Below are positions 49,901 to 57,533 of a DNA stretch of 64,000 nt, piece by piece (the stretch's first letter is position 1; every line of letters begins with the position of its first letter). Position numbers and translations under genes: made by a program. Origin of the DNA: Paenibacillus mucilaginosus 3016 (GTDB taxonomy: Bacteria; Bacillota; Bacilli; Paenibacillales; NBRC-103111); the NCBI RefSeq assembly GCF_000250655.1, contig NC_016935.1, positions 3,614,001 to 3,678,000 on the forward strand, in the 5' to 3' direction. The notes beneath the pieces were generated by a model. It ran no database searches and was not told the origin of the DNA. It saw nothing but the letters and a program-made list of their open reading frames with translations.

Positions 49901-52066
49901 CAGGTCATGCTCTTCCTCCGCATAATAGGCCTGCAGCAGCCGGCCGATATGCAGGTGAATCCGCTTCTTGTCGGAGTCCGGCAGCAGGGAATACACGGCT
50001 TGGTATACGCGGTCGTGCATGAACTTGTACGAAGTGACCGCTTCGGCGGAAGACGTCCGCCGTCCGCCGACCACCCTCAGCAGCAGACTGTCGTCCACGG
50101 CCTGCTTGAGCAGCAGGGCGGTCCGATCTCCGTCATAGCCGGTTACCAGGGAGAGTACCTCCGGGGTGAACTGCTGGCCGAGACAGGCGGCATGCATGAG
50201 CAGATGCTGCATCGATTCGCTGAGCCGGCGGATTTTGGAGATCATGAAGTCCACAACGTTGTCGGTAATGTGGAGCTCCTTGATGCGGTCGGTATCCCAC
50301 GCCCAGCAGCAGCTGCGGTCATCGAAGCGGAGCAGGTGCTGGTCATAGAGCGAGCGGAAGAACTGCTTCGTGAAAAACGGGTTGCCTTTCGTCTTGCTCA
50401 TAATCAGGCCGGCGAGCTCCCGCGGGTCCTGCTTCGACGGCTGCAGCGTATCTTCGAGCAGCCGTGCGACGTGCGGCTCCTGCAGGGGCTCCAGCCGGAT
50501 CTCCACGGGCGCTGTCCGGCTGCGGCCGAGCTTGCCAATCAGCGAGCGGAGCGGATGGGAATCCGTGACCTCACGCTCCCGGTACGCACCGATGAAGAGC
50601 ATATACGGGAACGGCATCTCCAGCAGGAATTCGGAGACGAGCTGAAGGGAGGCCGGATCGGCCCACTGCAGATCGTCAAGGAACAGCACCAGCGGATGCT
50701 CCTGCGAGGCGAAGACGGAAGTATACTGCCGGATCGTGAGGATGAAACGGTTGTGCATCTCTGCCGGGGGCAGCTTCGTCAGCGGAGGCTGCTTCCCGAT
50801 GACCGCTTCCAGATCCGGATTCATCTCGAGCAGAATCTGGCCGTTCGGCCCCACGGCGTCCCTGATCCGTTCCTTCAGCAGCTGGAGCTCTTCCGGGGGC
50901 TGCTGGAGCAGGTGCTGCATGAGCTGGCGGCCGATCTGGCGGATCGCATAATACGGCGATTCCCGCTTGTATTGGTCGAATTTCCCATGGACGTAGAGGG
51001 CGCTGCCGGGCGTAAGCCCTTTTTGGAACTCATGGATCAGATAGGACTTGCCGATGCCCGAGAGGCCGGAGACGAAGGCAGTCTGCAGGCTGCCGGAGAG
51101 GCAGCGGCCGTAGGCGGCATGCAGCTGCTCCAGCTCGGTCTCCCGTCCATAGATCGTCTCGGAGATGGCGAAGTGGTCCGAGCCGGCCACGGTGCCGAGC
51201 GCAAAGGCTTCGATCGTTCCGGCGGCGCTCCACTGCTCGAGGCACTTGGCGAGGTCCCGGTGAAGTGCGAACGCACTCGGGTAACGCTGGTCGGGCTGGC
51301 GGGTGAGGAGCTTCATCACGACGGCCGACAGAACCTCCGGTACCGACACGGCGAGCTCCGCAGGCGGAACCGGCGATGGGGCGGAGCCGTCGCTGCCGAT
51401 GTCAGGTAGGGACGGAAAGAGCCCGGTCAGCAGCCGGTAAAAAAGGACACCGAGCGCATAAAGATCCGTACGGTGGTCCGGGCGGACATTCACGCGTCCG
51501 GCGGCGGGATCATGCATCTGTTCCGGTGCCAGAAACGGGTTTCTCTCCGGCTGCGGGGGAACCGCGGATTCGGCCGGGGCGGCAGGATCGTGCGGACTGC
51601 CGAGGGACACCAGGCTGTGAAGCTCGGTCAGCCGCACACGGCCGCCGGCCGCATCCTTATCTATGAAGAAGGCTTGGTGCGATAGGGCCGTATGGGCGAA
51701 TTTATGCTTGTGCAGCTGGCGGACCGCATCCGTCATGGACAGGGCCAGCGGCAAAAAGACTTCCGGTGCGGCCGGCACGGGGCTGAGTACGGAAGACAGC
51801 AGGACGCCTTCCGCTGCCTCGGTCACCAGGGCCGGTGTTCCCCGGAAGGTGACGATGCCGAGGGGCAGAAGCACCTCGGGGAAGCCCAGCCTCCGGCCCT
51901 TTTCGAGCTCCAGACGCAGCCGCTGGACTTCGCCCGGCGTCCCGTATTCCGCTTTCAATGCTTTGACGAGCCGCCGGCGTCCGCCGCTGTCTTCCGTGCG
52001 GAACCAAGTGGCGGCTGCGGTATCGTCCAGCCGCTCTGCGGCGCCTTCGTTCAACTGTAAAGCCAA
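46904..52066 (-). CDS. 1720-residue multidomain signalling ATPase with degenerate kinase domains
   Basis: The start is TTG 52066 with GGAGGA 8 bases before it. Residues about 1-270 resemble a Ser/Thr kinase: VKALK could be the ATP Lys and LAPEQM the APE motif, but the HRD loop reads AHTALSHQAFF and DFG is replaced by LTELHS, so it is probably inactive. Residues about 310-600 are an AAA16-type ATPase with intact SGLSGIGKSYL and LVLFLDDLQWAD. A long TPR-like helical region follows (about 700-1290), then a GAF domain (about 1310-1490). The last 160 residues look like a histidine-kinase ATPase without phospho-His or the N and G1 boxes, only GRGMIFTLRLP. The order matches HstK-like dual kinases, but both kinases look dead. 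Input and output are unknown. Confidence 0.8.
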   Translation of the reverse strand: MALQLNEGAAERLDDTAAATWFRTEDSGGRRRLVKALKAEYGTPGEVQRLRLELEKGRRLGFPEVLLPLGIVTFRGTPALVTEAAEGVLLSSVLSPVPAAPEVFLPLALSMTDAVRQLHKHKFAHTALSHQAFFIDKDAAGGRVRLTELHSLVSLGSPHDPAAPAESAVPPQPERNPFLAPEQMHDPAAGRVNVRPDHRTDLYALGVLFYRLLTGLFPSLPDIGSDGSAPSPVPPAELAVSVPEVLSAVVMKLLTRQPDQRYPSAFALHRDLAKCLEQWSAAGTIEAFALGTVAGSDHFAISETIYGRETELEQLHAAYGRCLSGSLQTAFVSGLSGIGKSYLIHEFQKGLTPGSALYVHGKFDQYKRESPYYAIRQIGRQLMQHLLQQPPEELQLLKERIRDAVGPNGQILLEMNPDLEAVIGKQPPLTKLPPAEMHNRFILTIRQYTSVFASQEHPLVLFLDDLQWADPASLQLVSEFLLEMPFPYMLFIGAYREREVTDSHPLRSLIGKLGRSRTAPVEIRLEPLQEPHVARLLEDTLQPSKQDPRELAGLIMSKTKGNPFFTKQFFRSLYDQHLLRFDDRSCCWAWDTDRIKELHITDNVVDFMISKIRRLSESMQHLLMHAACLGQQFTPEVLSLVTGYDGDRTALLLKQAVDDSLLLRVVGGRRTSSAEAVTSYKFMHDRVYQAVYSLLPDSDKKRIHLHIGRLLQAYYAEEEHDLTVFEVTDQLNLGSDGITSPPEREDLAELNLRAARKAKGNSAFDTAYRYASQGVQLLGEEAWSSRFELAYALRLEMAELEYLCGHFGEAKASFETVLRLSRTKLEKADVYNLMIILHTHIGEHEQAVRLGLEGLKLFGLSLRPKIGKGSILWEMFKSRIHLGLRSQDDLLDHYPMSEPEHEAVMRFLVNLIPSAYFLDADLYVYLMLRMFNYSLMHGHSDGSAYAYSTYGVILSAVFGRLKAGWEYGRLSVQLSDIYPNPAIKSKVYFAYGGFSNNIREHIEANVGHLRKAYQYGVESGDLVYAGYSIAFSFFMQVLKGDTLPEILQESEKYRQFVHQAQDRDVIWIYTVIQRYILSLKETAGAPNAPQEPLLSPEEAQIVRGLSNKAVVHTFYGLQAQSFYLLNHLEEARLICEETEANLGQMFGFPHIELHHFQYGMVLASLYDHAGNALQMKYRKRIRKSLKILGKWAAHSPSNYLHMNLLLQAEYDRITDKRMQAAEKFDLAIQAAARSGFLPREALANERAALFYLRTGRIKIAKAYLLDARSLYERWGAARKVAQLEALYPGLLGWASSADVLPAACGVLKATPPVTYQTVFHHMLDCMMSQMLEYARADKALLMLEQDGQLQIEAEKSLKDPFRSLHSTPVEEGVPAAVTAVDYVKQSGEPLLLKEAPDAGLFGNDPYIREIRPQSLLCLPLTGRGEAAGILYLESRTAAHAFQPDRFGRLKLLAAAAAELVRRARLTASLEVKEDLLPQAHELGRQQSRPQPVVPESRRGTARDGTPSSRQLAQTQFIRRLQGVHALLALNKTETAQESIAVWCEELVQMTLADSVAFPALRSALLSLLPAITAAGIELQVDGRLDCLFERLSLPPSLFAGTLQPLLQHALDAAAARESQRVVRLTLTESESHYGLAVLYSGSPVGEEPRHRPFEKAPPLRAEDSPVVPLVQSLQHMLQPYGGELQCRYEAGRGMIFTLRLPKRAAGDRVPREAAASGLDH

Positions 52067-52203
52067 GAGAATTCCTCCGTTTTTCAGCGCGCATCATTTC
52101 CTTATATTGTACTTTCACGGCGGTGGAGAAGCAACCGTGAAACCTTCCTATTCTTATTGGCGGTCCATACGGTAAGGCGGCTTTGGGCGAGTGTGGCCGG
52201 GGA

Positions 52204-52233
52204 TTGGTTTGGCGCCGCACGATCCGATATAAT
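52204..52233 (+). promoter_or_regulatory. Promoter of the epimerase gene
   Basis: TTGGTT (52204-52209), 18 bases, TATAAT (52228-52233), about 39 bases before the ATG at 52272, in the divergent spacer with the giant signalling gene. Confidence 0.55.
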
Positions 52234-52271
52234 AGGGGGGAGACGGAAGGAAAAGATCGGAGGAATGCCTG

Positions 52272-53174
52272 ATGAAAGTCGCAATCGCAGGCGGAACCGG
52301 ATTCATCGGCGGGCACCTGACCCGGTATTATGCGGAGCGGGGAACGGAGGTCGTCCTGATCTCGAGGTCCGCGCGGGCATCGGACAAGGAGCGGGTAAAG
52401 TACGTCACCTGGTCGGAGCTCGAAAAGAACGTGTCGGCCGTAGAGGGCGCGGAGGCGGTTATCAACCTGGCCGGCGAGTCGATTAACCAGAGATGGTCGG
52501 AAGCGGCCAAGGCGCGAATCCTTGATTCCCGGCTTGATTCCGTGAGGCGGGTGGCGGACATCGCGGGGCGCCTCGAACGCAAGCCGGTTCTCGTGAACGC
52601 TTCCGGCATGTCGGTGTACGGCTTGTCGGATACCGAGAGCTTCTCGGAAGAAAGCCCGCACCGGCTCGACCACTTCCTGGCCGAGGTCGTGGAGAAGTGG
52701 GAGGCGGAGATCCGCAGGGTGCCTGCCGCACGGACGGTGATGCTGCGCGTGGGCGTGGTGCTGGGGCGCGACGGAGGCGCCTATCCGAAGATGCGCCTGC
52801 CGTTCGTCTTCGGAGCCGGCGGACGCATCGGCAGCGGGCGCCAGTGGCTCTCGTGGATTCATGTGGACGACATCATCCGGCTTATCGACTACTGCGTGAC
52901 GCAGGAGGAGATGGCAGGGCCGGTGAATGCCACGGCGCCGGAGCCGGTGACCAATGACGCCTTCGGGCGTGCCCTGGCGAAGGTGATGGGCCGGCCGTAC
53001 CTTTTTCCGGTGCCGGGCCTGGTCATGAAGCTGATCTTCGGCGAGATGTCCATGCTGCTGCTCGAAGGGCAGAAGGTGCTGCCGCAGGCGGCGCTCAGCG
53101 GGGGATTCCGCTTTACCTATCCGACAATCGAAGAGGCGCTGCGTTCCCTGGAACGCCGGGCCAAAGGAGGATAA
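52272..53174 (+). CDS. TIGR01777-family NAD(P)-binding epimerase-like protein
   Basis: A 300-residue extended SDR protein. The N terminus MKVAIAGGTGFIGGHLTRYY carries the GxxGxxG nucleotide motif; NLAGESINQRWSEAAK, RLDSVRR, NASGMSVYG and WISWIHVDDII-like LSWIHVDDIIRLIDY are typical of the TIGR01777 (YfhF/SDR39U1) family. The usual YxxxK dyad is not obvious, as is common in this family, so catalysis is uncertain. CGGAGG precedes the ATG. The next small gene follows after 10 bases, so they are probably co-transcribed. Confidence 0.82.
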   Translation: MKVAIAGGTGFIGGHLTRYYAERGTEVVLISRSARASDKERVKYVTWSELEKNVSAVEGAEAVINLAGESINQRWSEAAKARILDSRLDSVRRVADIAGRLERKPVLVNASGMSVYGLSDTESFSEESPHRLDHFLAEVVEKWEAEIRRVPAARTVMLRVGVVLGRDGGAYPKMRLPFVFGAGGRIGSGRQWLSWIHVDDIIRLIDYCVTQEEMAGPVNATAPEPVTNDAFGRALAKVMGRPYLFPVPGLVMKLIFGEMSMLLLEGQKVLPQAALSGGFRFTYPTIEEALRSLERRAKGG

Positions 53175-53184
53175 TGCTGCACTT

Positions 53185-53502
53185 ATGCTGATCTATGGAA
53201 GCACGGATATTCATGAGCTCCGGTTCGAGGAGCTGACAGCCCGCGTGGAGCGCAGGGACGAACAGTGGATCGACGTCGAAGTCGGGTTCCGCGTGGCCGG
53301 CCCGGATGCGGTGCCGGAGGACATCACGGAGCTGGGCGCCTTGCTCGTAGTTACGTACCGCGGGGATATCGCGGAGATCGCCCCGCAGGATGAGGGCCGG
53401 GACTGCGAGTACCAGTTCACGGAGAGCGAGAAGGCCCAGCTCCGCGAGTTCTACGAGCGGGAAGTGAGGCCGCAGGTGCTGCAGGCGGCCGGGCAGGAGT
53501 AG
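53185..53502 (+). CDS. Small acidic protein of unknown function
   Basis: A 105-residue protein, MLIYGSTDIHELRFEELTARVERRDEQWIDVEVGFRVAGPD..., mostly beta strands with a C-terminal charged helix (FTESEKAQLREFYEREVRPQVLQ). No membrane segment or known motif. GGAGG lies 15 bases upstream, slightly far. It follows the epimerase gene by 10 bases. I do not recognise the family. Confidence 0.6.
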   Translation: MLIYGSTDIHELRFEELTARVERRDEQWIDVEVGFRVAGPDAVPEDITELGALLVVTYRGDIAEIAPQDEGRDCEYQFTESEKAQLREFYEREVRPQVLQAAGQE

Positions 53503-53650
53503 AAGGCTGCGCGGGAAGGCTGTGCGTAGCGGTGGGCCGGCTTGCGGCAGCGGGATGGGACAATCACTGCTGCAGGCGCGGAGTCAGTGCGGGCGGAAGA
53601 ACGGCTGCAGGAAGTTGCGGCTGAGCAGGCATTGGCGGGTACATACGAAA

Positions 53651-53690
53651 GAAGGCCGGTTTCCTTTGGTGGGAAACCGGCCTTCTTTTT
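53651..53690. terminator. Strong terminator after the epimerase unit
   Basis: GAAGGCCGGTTTCC (53651-53664) and its exact complement (53672-53685) form a 14-base-pair stem, followed by TTTTT and preceded by AAA, so it can act in both directions. Confidence 0.9.
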
Positions 53691-53731
53691 GGTAATCGGG
53701 CTCTTTGGCTGGGGCGCTGAAGAACAGGAAA

Positions 53732-53978
53732 GCGAATAGCTGAACTGAAGTGTGCTGTCGGGCTGATGTGAAGCGCGATATTCGAAATAGCGGAACTCAG
53801 GTACGCTATCGTGCTAATGCGCGAGGTGATAATCCAAATAGCGGAACTCAGGTTCGCTATTCGTGCCGAGCAGGGGGGCTGGCGGTGAATGCCGGGCCAA
53901 TAAGGCATCTGAGTTCCGCTATTCGCTGGGAAATAACGGGAAATGATGTCATAAGGCATCGTAGTTCCGCTATTTGGA
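53732..53978. repeat. Cluster of short palindromic intergenic repeats
   Basis: Five related units based on AATAGCGGAACTCAGGTTCG. One degenerate copy lies at about 53732-53759, two direct copies at 53783-53812 and 53834-53863, and two inverted copies at 53899-53925 and 53950-53977; the last two also share ATAAGGCATC. Direct and inverted copies can pair over AATAGCGGAACT/AGTTCCGCTATT. No coding sequence is seen between 53503 and 54014 apart from the terminator. Similar small repeats occur between genes in Paenibacillus genomes as far as I recall. Confidence 0.7.
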
Positions 53979-54014
53979 ATGAGCGCTCCAGGCGCCGCAT
54001 GCGGGCAGCCCGGA

Positions 54015-54098
54015 TTGCTTGTCGTCGGAGCCGCGGAGCGCCGCTTTCAGTGCCTCCTCGAGATCCAGGGGCAGCTTCGAGTTGTCGTTGAGCTGCCC
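54015..54098 (-). repeat. Diverged copy of the topB 3' end
   Basis: Read on the minus strand this stretch encodes, in one frame, GQLNDNSKLPLDLEEALKAALRGSDDK, close to the TopB C terminus (EQYSDNAKLPSALEEALKAALGKGSGGSDDE) with a 4-codon deletion and a lost stop. It lies after the topB stop and has no start, so it is a remnant. Confidence 0.65.
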
Positions 54099-54159
54099 GG
54101 CAGAGCCTGCTCGGCTGGCGCTGTCGGCGCATCTGCGGCTAGCCGAGCCCGAAGCTTTG

Positions 54160-54255
54160 TTACTCGTCGTCGGAGCCGCTGCTTCCTTTGCCGAGCGCCG
54201 CCTTCAGCGCCTCTTCCAGCGCCGAAGGCAGCTTCGCGTTGTCGCTGTACTGCTC
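54160..54255 (-). repeat. Near-identical second copy of the topB 3' end
   Basis: These 96 bases match the last 96 bases of topB (54309-54404) at 95 positions and include a stop codon (54160-54162). The minus-strand peptide ends EEALKAALGKGSSGSDDE, one Gly-to-Ser change from TopB. The copy is 149 bases beyond the real end and separated by about 53 unrelated bases. Confidence 0.85.
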
Positions 54256-54308
54256 TGCGCGGCTGCAACGGCTGATCTACAGACGAAGCCGCCGACCCGC
54301 ATGCCAGC

Positions 54309-56480
54309 TTACTCGTCGTCGGAGCCGCCGCTTCCTTTGCCGAGCGCCGCCTTCAGCGCCTCTTCCAGCGCCGAAGGCAGCTTCGCGTTGTCGCTGTACT
54401 GCTCGGCAAGCTGGCTCTGCTGGCGTTTGCCCGCCTTGCCGCGTCCGCCGGCGCCGCCGGTGTCGTTCAGCATCTCGATGACGTTGCACGGACGGCACTG
54501 CGCGTACTTGCCGGCCTTGCCGGTGTGGATCTCCATCTTCTTGCGGCACTGCGGGCAGCGCTTGTTCGACAGCTGAGCTTCCGCGGCCCGCTTGTAGTTG
54601 CACTCGCGCGAGGAGCAGACGAGCATGCGGCCGCGCTTGCCCTTGATGTCCTGCAGCGGGGAGCCGCAGTCCGGACACTTGGAGTGCGTCAGGTTGTGCG
54701 GCTTGTATTCCGCCGAGGAATTCTTGACGTCTCGCACGATCGCCTCCGTCTGTTTGCGGATTCCCGCCATGAAGGCGTCGGGGTCGCCCTGGCCCTTCGC
54801 GATGCGTTCGAGCTCCCGCTCCCAGGAAGCGGTGAGCTCGGAGGAGCGGAGCTCCGGCACGACGAGCTCCATGAGCTGGACGCCCTTGCCGGTCGGCTGC
54901 AGCGTGTTCATCCGGCGCTCGATCGTATCGGTCGACAGCAGCTTCTCGATGATGTCGGCGCGGGTCGCCGGCGTGCCTAGGCCCTGCTTCTCCATCACGG
55001 AGAGCAGGCCGGCCTCCGTGTAGCGGCCCGGCGGCTTCGTCGTGCCCTTCTGCTGGCTGAGCCGCAGGTCCTTCAGCTCCGTGCCCAGCTGCAGGGCCGG
55101 CAGCGACTGCAGGGAGGACGGTTCCTCTTCAGGTGCGTCGTCATCGTCCGCCTCCGACGGAGCGCTGCTTCCGTCGTAGACGGCTTTCCAGCCTTGATCC
55201 TTGACGATGCGGCCCTTCGCATGGAACGATTCGCCGGCAATGTCGAGCGTTACCGCCGTCTCGTCATAGCGGAACGCGGGGAAGAAGAGCGAGAGGAACC
55301 GGCGCACGATCAGATCATAGAGCCGGCGCTCGTCGGCACCCAGCAGCTGGAGCTGCGGCCGCTCGTCCGTCGGGATGATCGCGTGGTGGTCGGACACCTT
55401 GCTGTCGTCGACGATGCGCTTCGTCACCGGCAGCGGCCTCGCAAGCAGCCCCTTCGCCGAAGCGCCGTACGGCGTGCCGAGCAGCGCCTTCAGCCGGTCG
55501 GGCAGCGTGGACACCATGTCGGAGCTCAGATAGCGCGAGTCGGTCCGCGGGTATGTCACGAGCTTGTGCTGCTCGTAGAGACGCTGCAGCACGTTCGACG
55601 TCTGTTTCGCGGTAAAGCCCAGCCGCTTGTTCGCGTCGCGCTGCAGCTCGGTGAGGTCGTAGGCGAGCGGATGCGGCTCGCTCTTCTCCGACACCTTCAG
55701 CGCGGATACCTTCGCCGAGCGTGCGGTCTTCAGCCGCTCCAGCAGTGTGTCGGCCGCCGCCTTGTCGAACAGCCGCCCGTCCGGGTGAGCCTGGCTGCGC
55801 CAGAGGGCCTGGAACGAGCCGAGCTGCGCGCGGAGCATCCAGAAGTCCTTCGCCTGGAAGGAGCGGATCTGCGCTTCGCGGTCCATCATCGCGGCCAGCG
55901 TCGGCGTCTGCACCCGGCCGGCGGCCAGCTGGGCGTTGTGCTTGCAGGTCAGCGCCCGCGTAATGTTGAGGCCGATCAGCCAGTCGGCTTCGGCCCGGCA
56001 TACCGCGGAGCGGTAGAGCGGATCGTACGCTGGGCCCGGCTTCAGCTGGGCGAAGCCGTCGCGGATCGCCTTGTCGGTCTGCGACGAGATCCAAAGGCGC
56101 TTGTAAGGTTTGCGCCACCGCACAAGCTCCATGATCCAGCGGGCGACGAGCTCGCCTTCCCGCCCGGCGTCCGTGGCGATGATAAGTTCCTTCAGATCGC
56201 CGCGCTGGGCGAGCTGGGAGATCGCCTTGAACTGGGGCGTCGTCTCGCGGATGACCTTCAGCTTCATTTTGGAGGGGAGAAGGGGGAGGTCCTCCAGGTT
56301 CCAGGTTTTGTATTTCAGATCATATTCTTCAGGCTCGGCGAGCGTAACCAGGTGGCCGAGCGCCCAGGTCACGACATACTGCGGGCCTTCCATATAGTGT
56401 TTATGCTTCTGCTGGCAGCCGAGCACGCGGGCGATTTCCTTGGCCACGCTGGGCTTTTCGGCCAGAACGAGTGATTTCAT
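54309..56480 (-). CDS. topB: DNA topoisomerase III-type (type IA) enzyme
   Basis: A 723-residue type IA topoisomerase. Seen: the TOPRIM domain with LAEKPSVAKEIA (Glu8) and TDAGREGEL (103-111), the DNA gate with LNITRALTCKH, AAGRVQTPTL, and the catalytic Tyr310 in VTYPRTDSRYLS. The C terminus has zinc-ribbon cysteines (CPDCGSPL...CSSREC and CPQCRKKM...CRPC) and a charged tail ending GSDDE. It relaxes and decatenates DNA by single-strand passage. ATG 56480 follows GAGAGGAG; 27 codons upstream in frame have no site. Tail-encoding sequence is repeated beyond the stop. Confidence 0.92.
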   Translation of the reverse strand: MKSLVLAEKPSVAKEIARVLGCQQKHKHYMEGPQYVVTWALGHLVTLAEPEEYDLKYKTWNLEDLPLLPSKMKLKVIRETTPQFKAISQLAQRGDLKELIIATDAGREGELVARWIMELVRWRKPYKRLWISSQTDKAIRDGFAQLKPGPAYDPLYRSAVCRAEADWLIGLNITRALTCKHNAQLAAGRVQTPTLAAMMDREAQIRSFQAKDFWMLRAQLGSFQALWRSQAHPDGRLFDKAAADTLLERLKTARSAKVSALKVSEKSEPHPLAYDLTELQRDANKRLGFTAKQTSNVLQRLYEQHKLVTYPRTDSRYLSSDMVSTLPDRLKALLGTPYGASAKGLLARPLPVTKRIVDDSKVSDHHAIIPTDERPQLQLLGADERRLYDLIVRRFLSLFFPAFRYDETAVTLDIAGESFHAKGRIVKDQGWKAVYDGSSAPSEADDDDAPEEEPSSLQSLPALQLGTELKDLRLSQQKGTTKPPGRYTEAGLLSVMEKQGLGTPATRADIIEKLLSTDTIERRMNTLQPTGKGVQLMELVVPELRSSELTASWERELERIAKGQGDPDAFMAGIRKQTEAIVRDVKNSSAEYKPHNLTHSKCPDCGSPLQDIKGKRGRMLVCSSRECNYKRAAEAQLSNKRCPQCRKKMEIHTGKAGKYAQCRPCNVIEMLNDTGGAGGRGKAGKRQQSQLAEQYSDNAKLPSALEEALKAALGKGSGGSDDE

Positions 56481-56570
56481 GCGGATGGTGCTCCTCTCGG
56501 GACAAAAATGGATCGTTCCTGCTTCTTTGGCATTATTGACGTCCTGAAGTTCGTTTGTCAAGCGGACGGG

Positions 56571-57410
56571 CTACTCCTTGCGGTACAGCTGCCGGTAATC
56601 CGTCGGGGTCATCCCTTCCTGTTCCAGGAACCTCTTATTAAAATAGCTCACGCTCGGATAGCCGGTCTGCTCCGCAATGTCCTTCACGGTCAGGTCCGGC
56701 TGCTCGAGGAGCAGCTGCTTGCCCTTCTGCAGCCGGCTCAGCGTAATGAAGGTCATGGGCGTCATCGAGGTGGCTTTCTTGAACAGCCGGCAAAAATAGT
56801 ACGTGCTCACCCCCGCCCGGTCCGCCCATTCCTGCAGGTCGAACGGAAGGCAGGCCTCGGCCCGCATGGCGGGGAGCAGATCCAGCACCCGGCTGCCCGG
56901 CTCGGCGCTGCGCGGGTCGGACCATGGGGCCGCTTCACTGACGAACTCGGCCAGCACAGCGTAGGTCAGCGTGGACAGCCGGGTCAGGCCAAGGAAGCCG
57001 CGGGCTTCCGCTTCCACGAGGAGCGCGTCCAGTGCGTCCTCGACCGGCTTCGTCTGCCGCAGCTTCCAGAGCGGCGACCGGCTGAAGCCCCGTTCGATGA
57101 GGTATTCCCGCAGGCCGCTGCCGTAAAAGTGGACCCATCGCACCTCCCACGGATCGTCCTGGCTTGAATAATACCGCTGCTCGGTCAGCGGGAAGTACAG
57201 GAAAGCGTCGCCCCGCTGCAGGGTGTATACGCTGCGGTCATGTTCCACACAGCCCCGGCCGCCGAGCACAATGTGAATGCTGAAGTTATTAAGCACCCCC
57301 GCCTTGCGGCTCACTTCGTGGTCGGGCATCTCAGTGTACCACCCGACGGACTCGGGGAGGATCATAAACTCGGTACGGTTCAGGGTGGGGAGCATCGACT
57401 GCCGCTTCAT
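56571..57410 (-). CDS. AraC-family regulator with cupin-like sensor
   Basis: A 279-residue regulator: an N-terminal cupin-like ligand domain (about 1-150, with NNFSIHIVLGGRGCVEHDRSVYTLQRGDAFLYFPLTEQRYY) and two C-terminal HTH motifs (LPFDLQEWADRAGVSTYYFCRLFKKATSMTPMTFI and LTVKDIAEQTGYPSVSYFNKRFLEQEGMTPTDYRQLY). AAGGCGGTG precedes the ATG. Divergent from a Gfo/Idh/MocA oxidoreductase gene, which is its likely target; a sugar ligand is plausible. A perfect palindrome ACAATATTGT (57427-57436) lies in the shared spacer. Confidence 0.85.
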   Translation of the reverse strand: MKRQSMLPTLNRTEFMILPESVGWYTEMPDHEVSRKAGVLNNFSIHIVLGGRGCVEHDRSVYTLQRGDAFLYFPLTEQRYYSSQDDPWEVRWVHFYGSGLREYLIERGFSRSPLWKLRQTKPVEDALDALLVEAEARGFLGLTRLSTLTYAVLAEFVSEAAPWSDPRSAEPGSRVLDLLPAMRAEACLPFDLQEWADRAGVSTYYFCRLFKKATSMTPMTFITLSRLQKGKQLLLEQPDLTVKDIAEQTGYPSVSYFNKRFLEQEGMTPTDYRQLYRKE

Positions 57411-57461
57411 GGAACACCGCCTTAGGACAATATTGTTTTATACCACTGCAAAAAGCTGTTA

Positions 57462-57490
57462 TTTTCATTTTAAAGAGGCTTCCTTATAAT
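57462..57490 (+). promoter_or_regulatory. Promoter of the oxidoreductase gene
   Basis: TTTTCA (57462-57467), 17 bases, TATAAT (57485-57490), in the spacer divergent from the AraC regulator. Weak -35, consistent with activation. Confidence 0.5.
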
Positions 57491-57533
57491 AGCAATATCG
57501 TACTAAGAATCTGGTGAGGGAGCGAAATACATA

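Noticed and set aside
47741-51409. Two long plus-strand frames opposite the giant signalling gene
   Set aside because: Their compositions are those of antisense shadows, while the minus frame carries intact P-loop, TPR and GAF features over its whole length.
53732-53978. A CRISPR array
   Set aside because: Units are few, imperfect, in both orientations and irregularly spaced, with no cas genes.
55194-56474. A 426-codon plus-strand frame opposite topB
   Set aside because: Shadow of the topoisomerase; no motif, no ribosome binding site.
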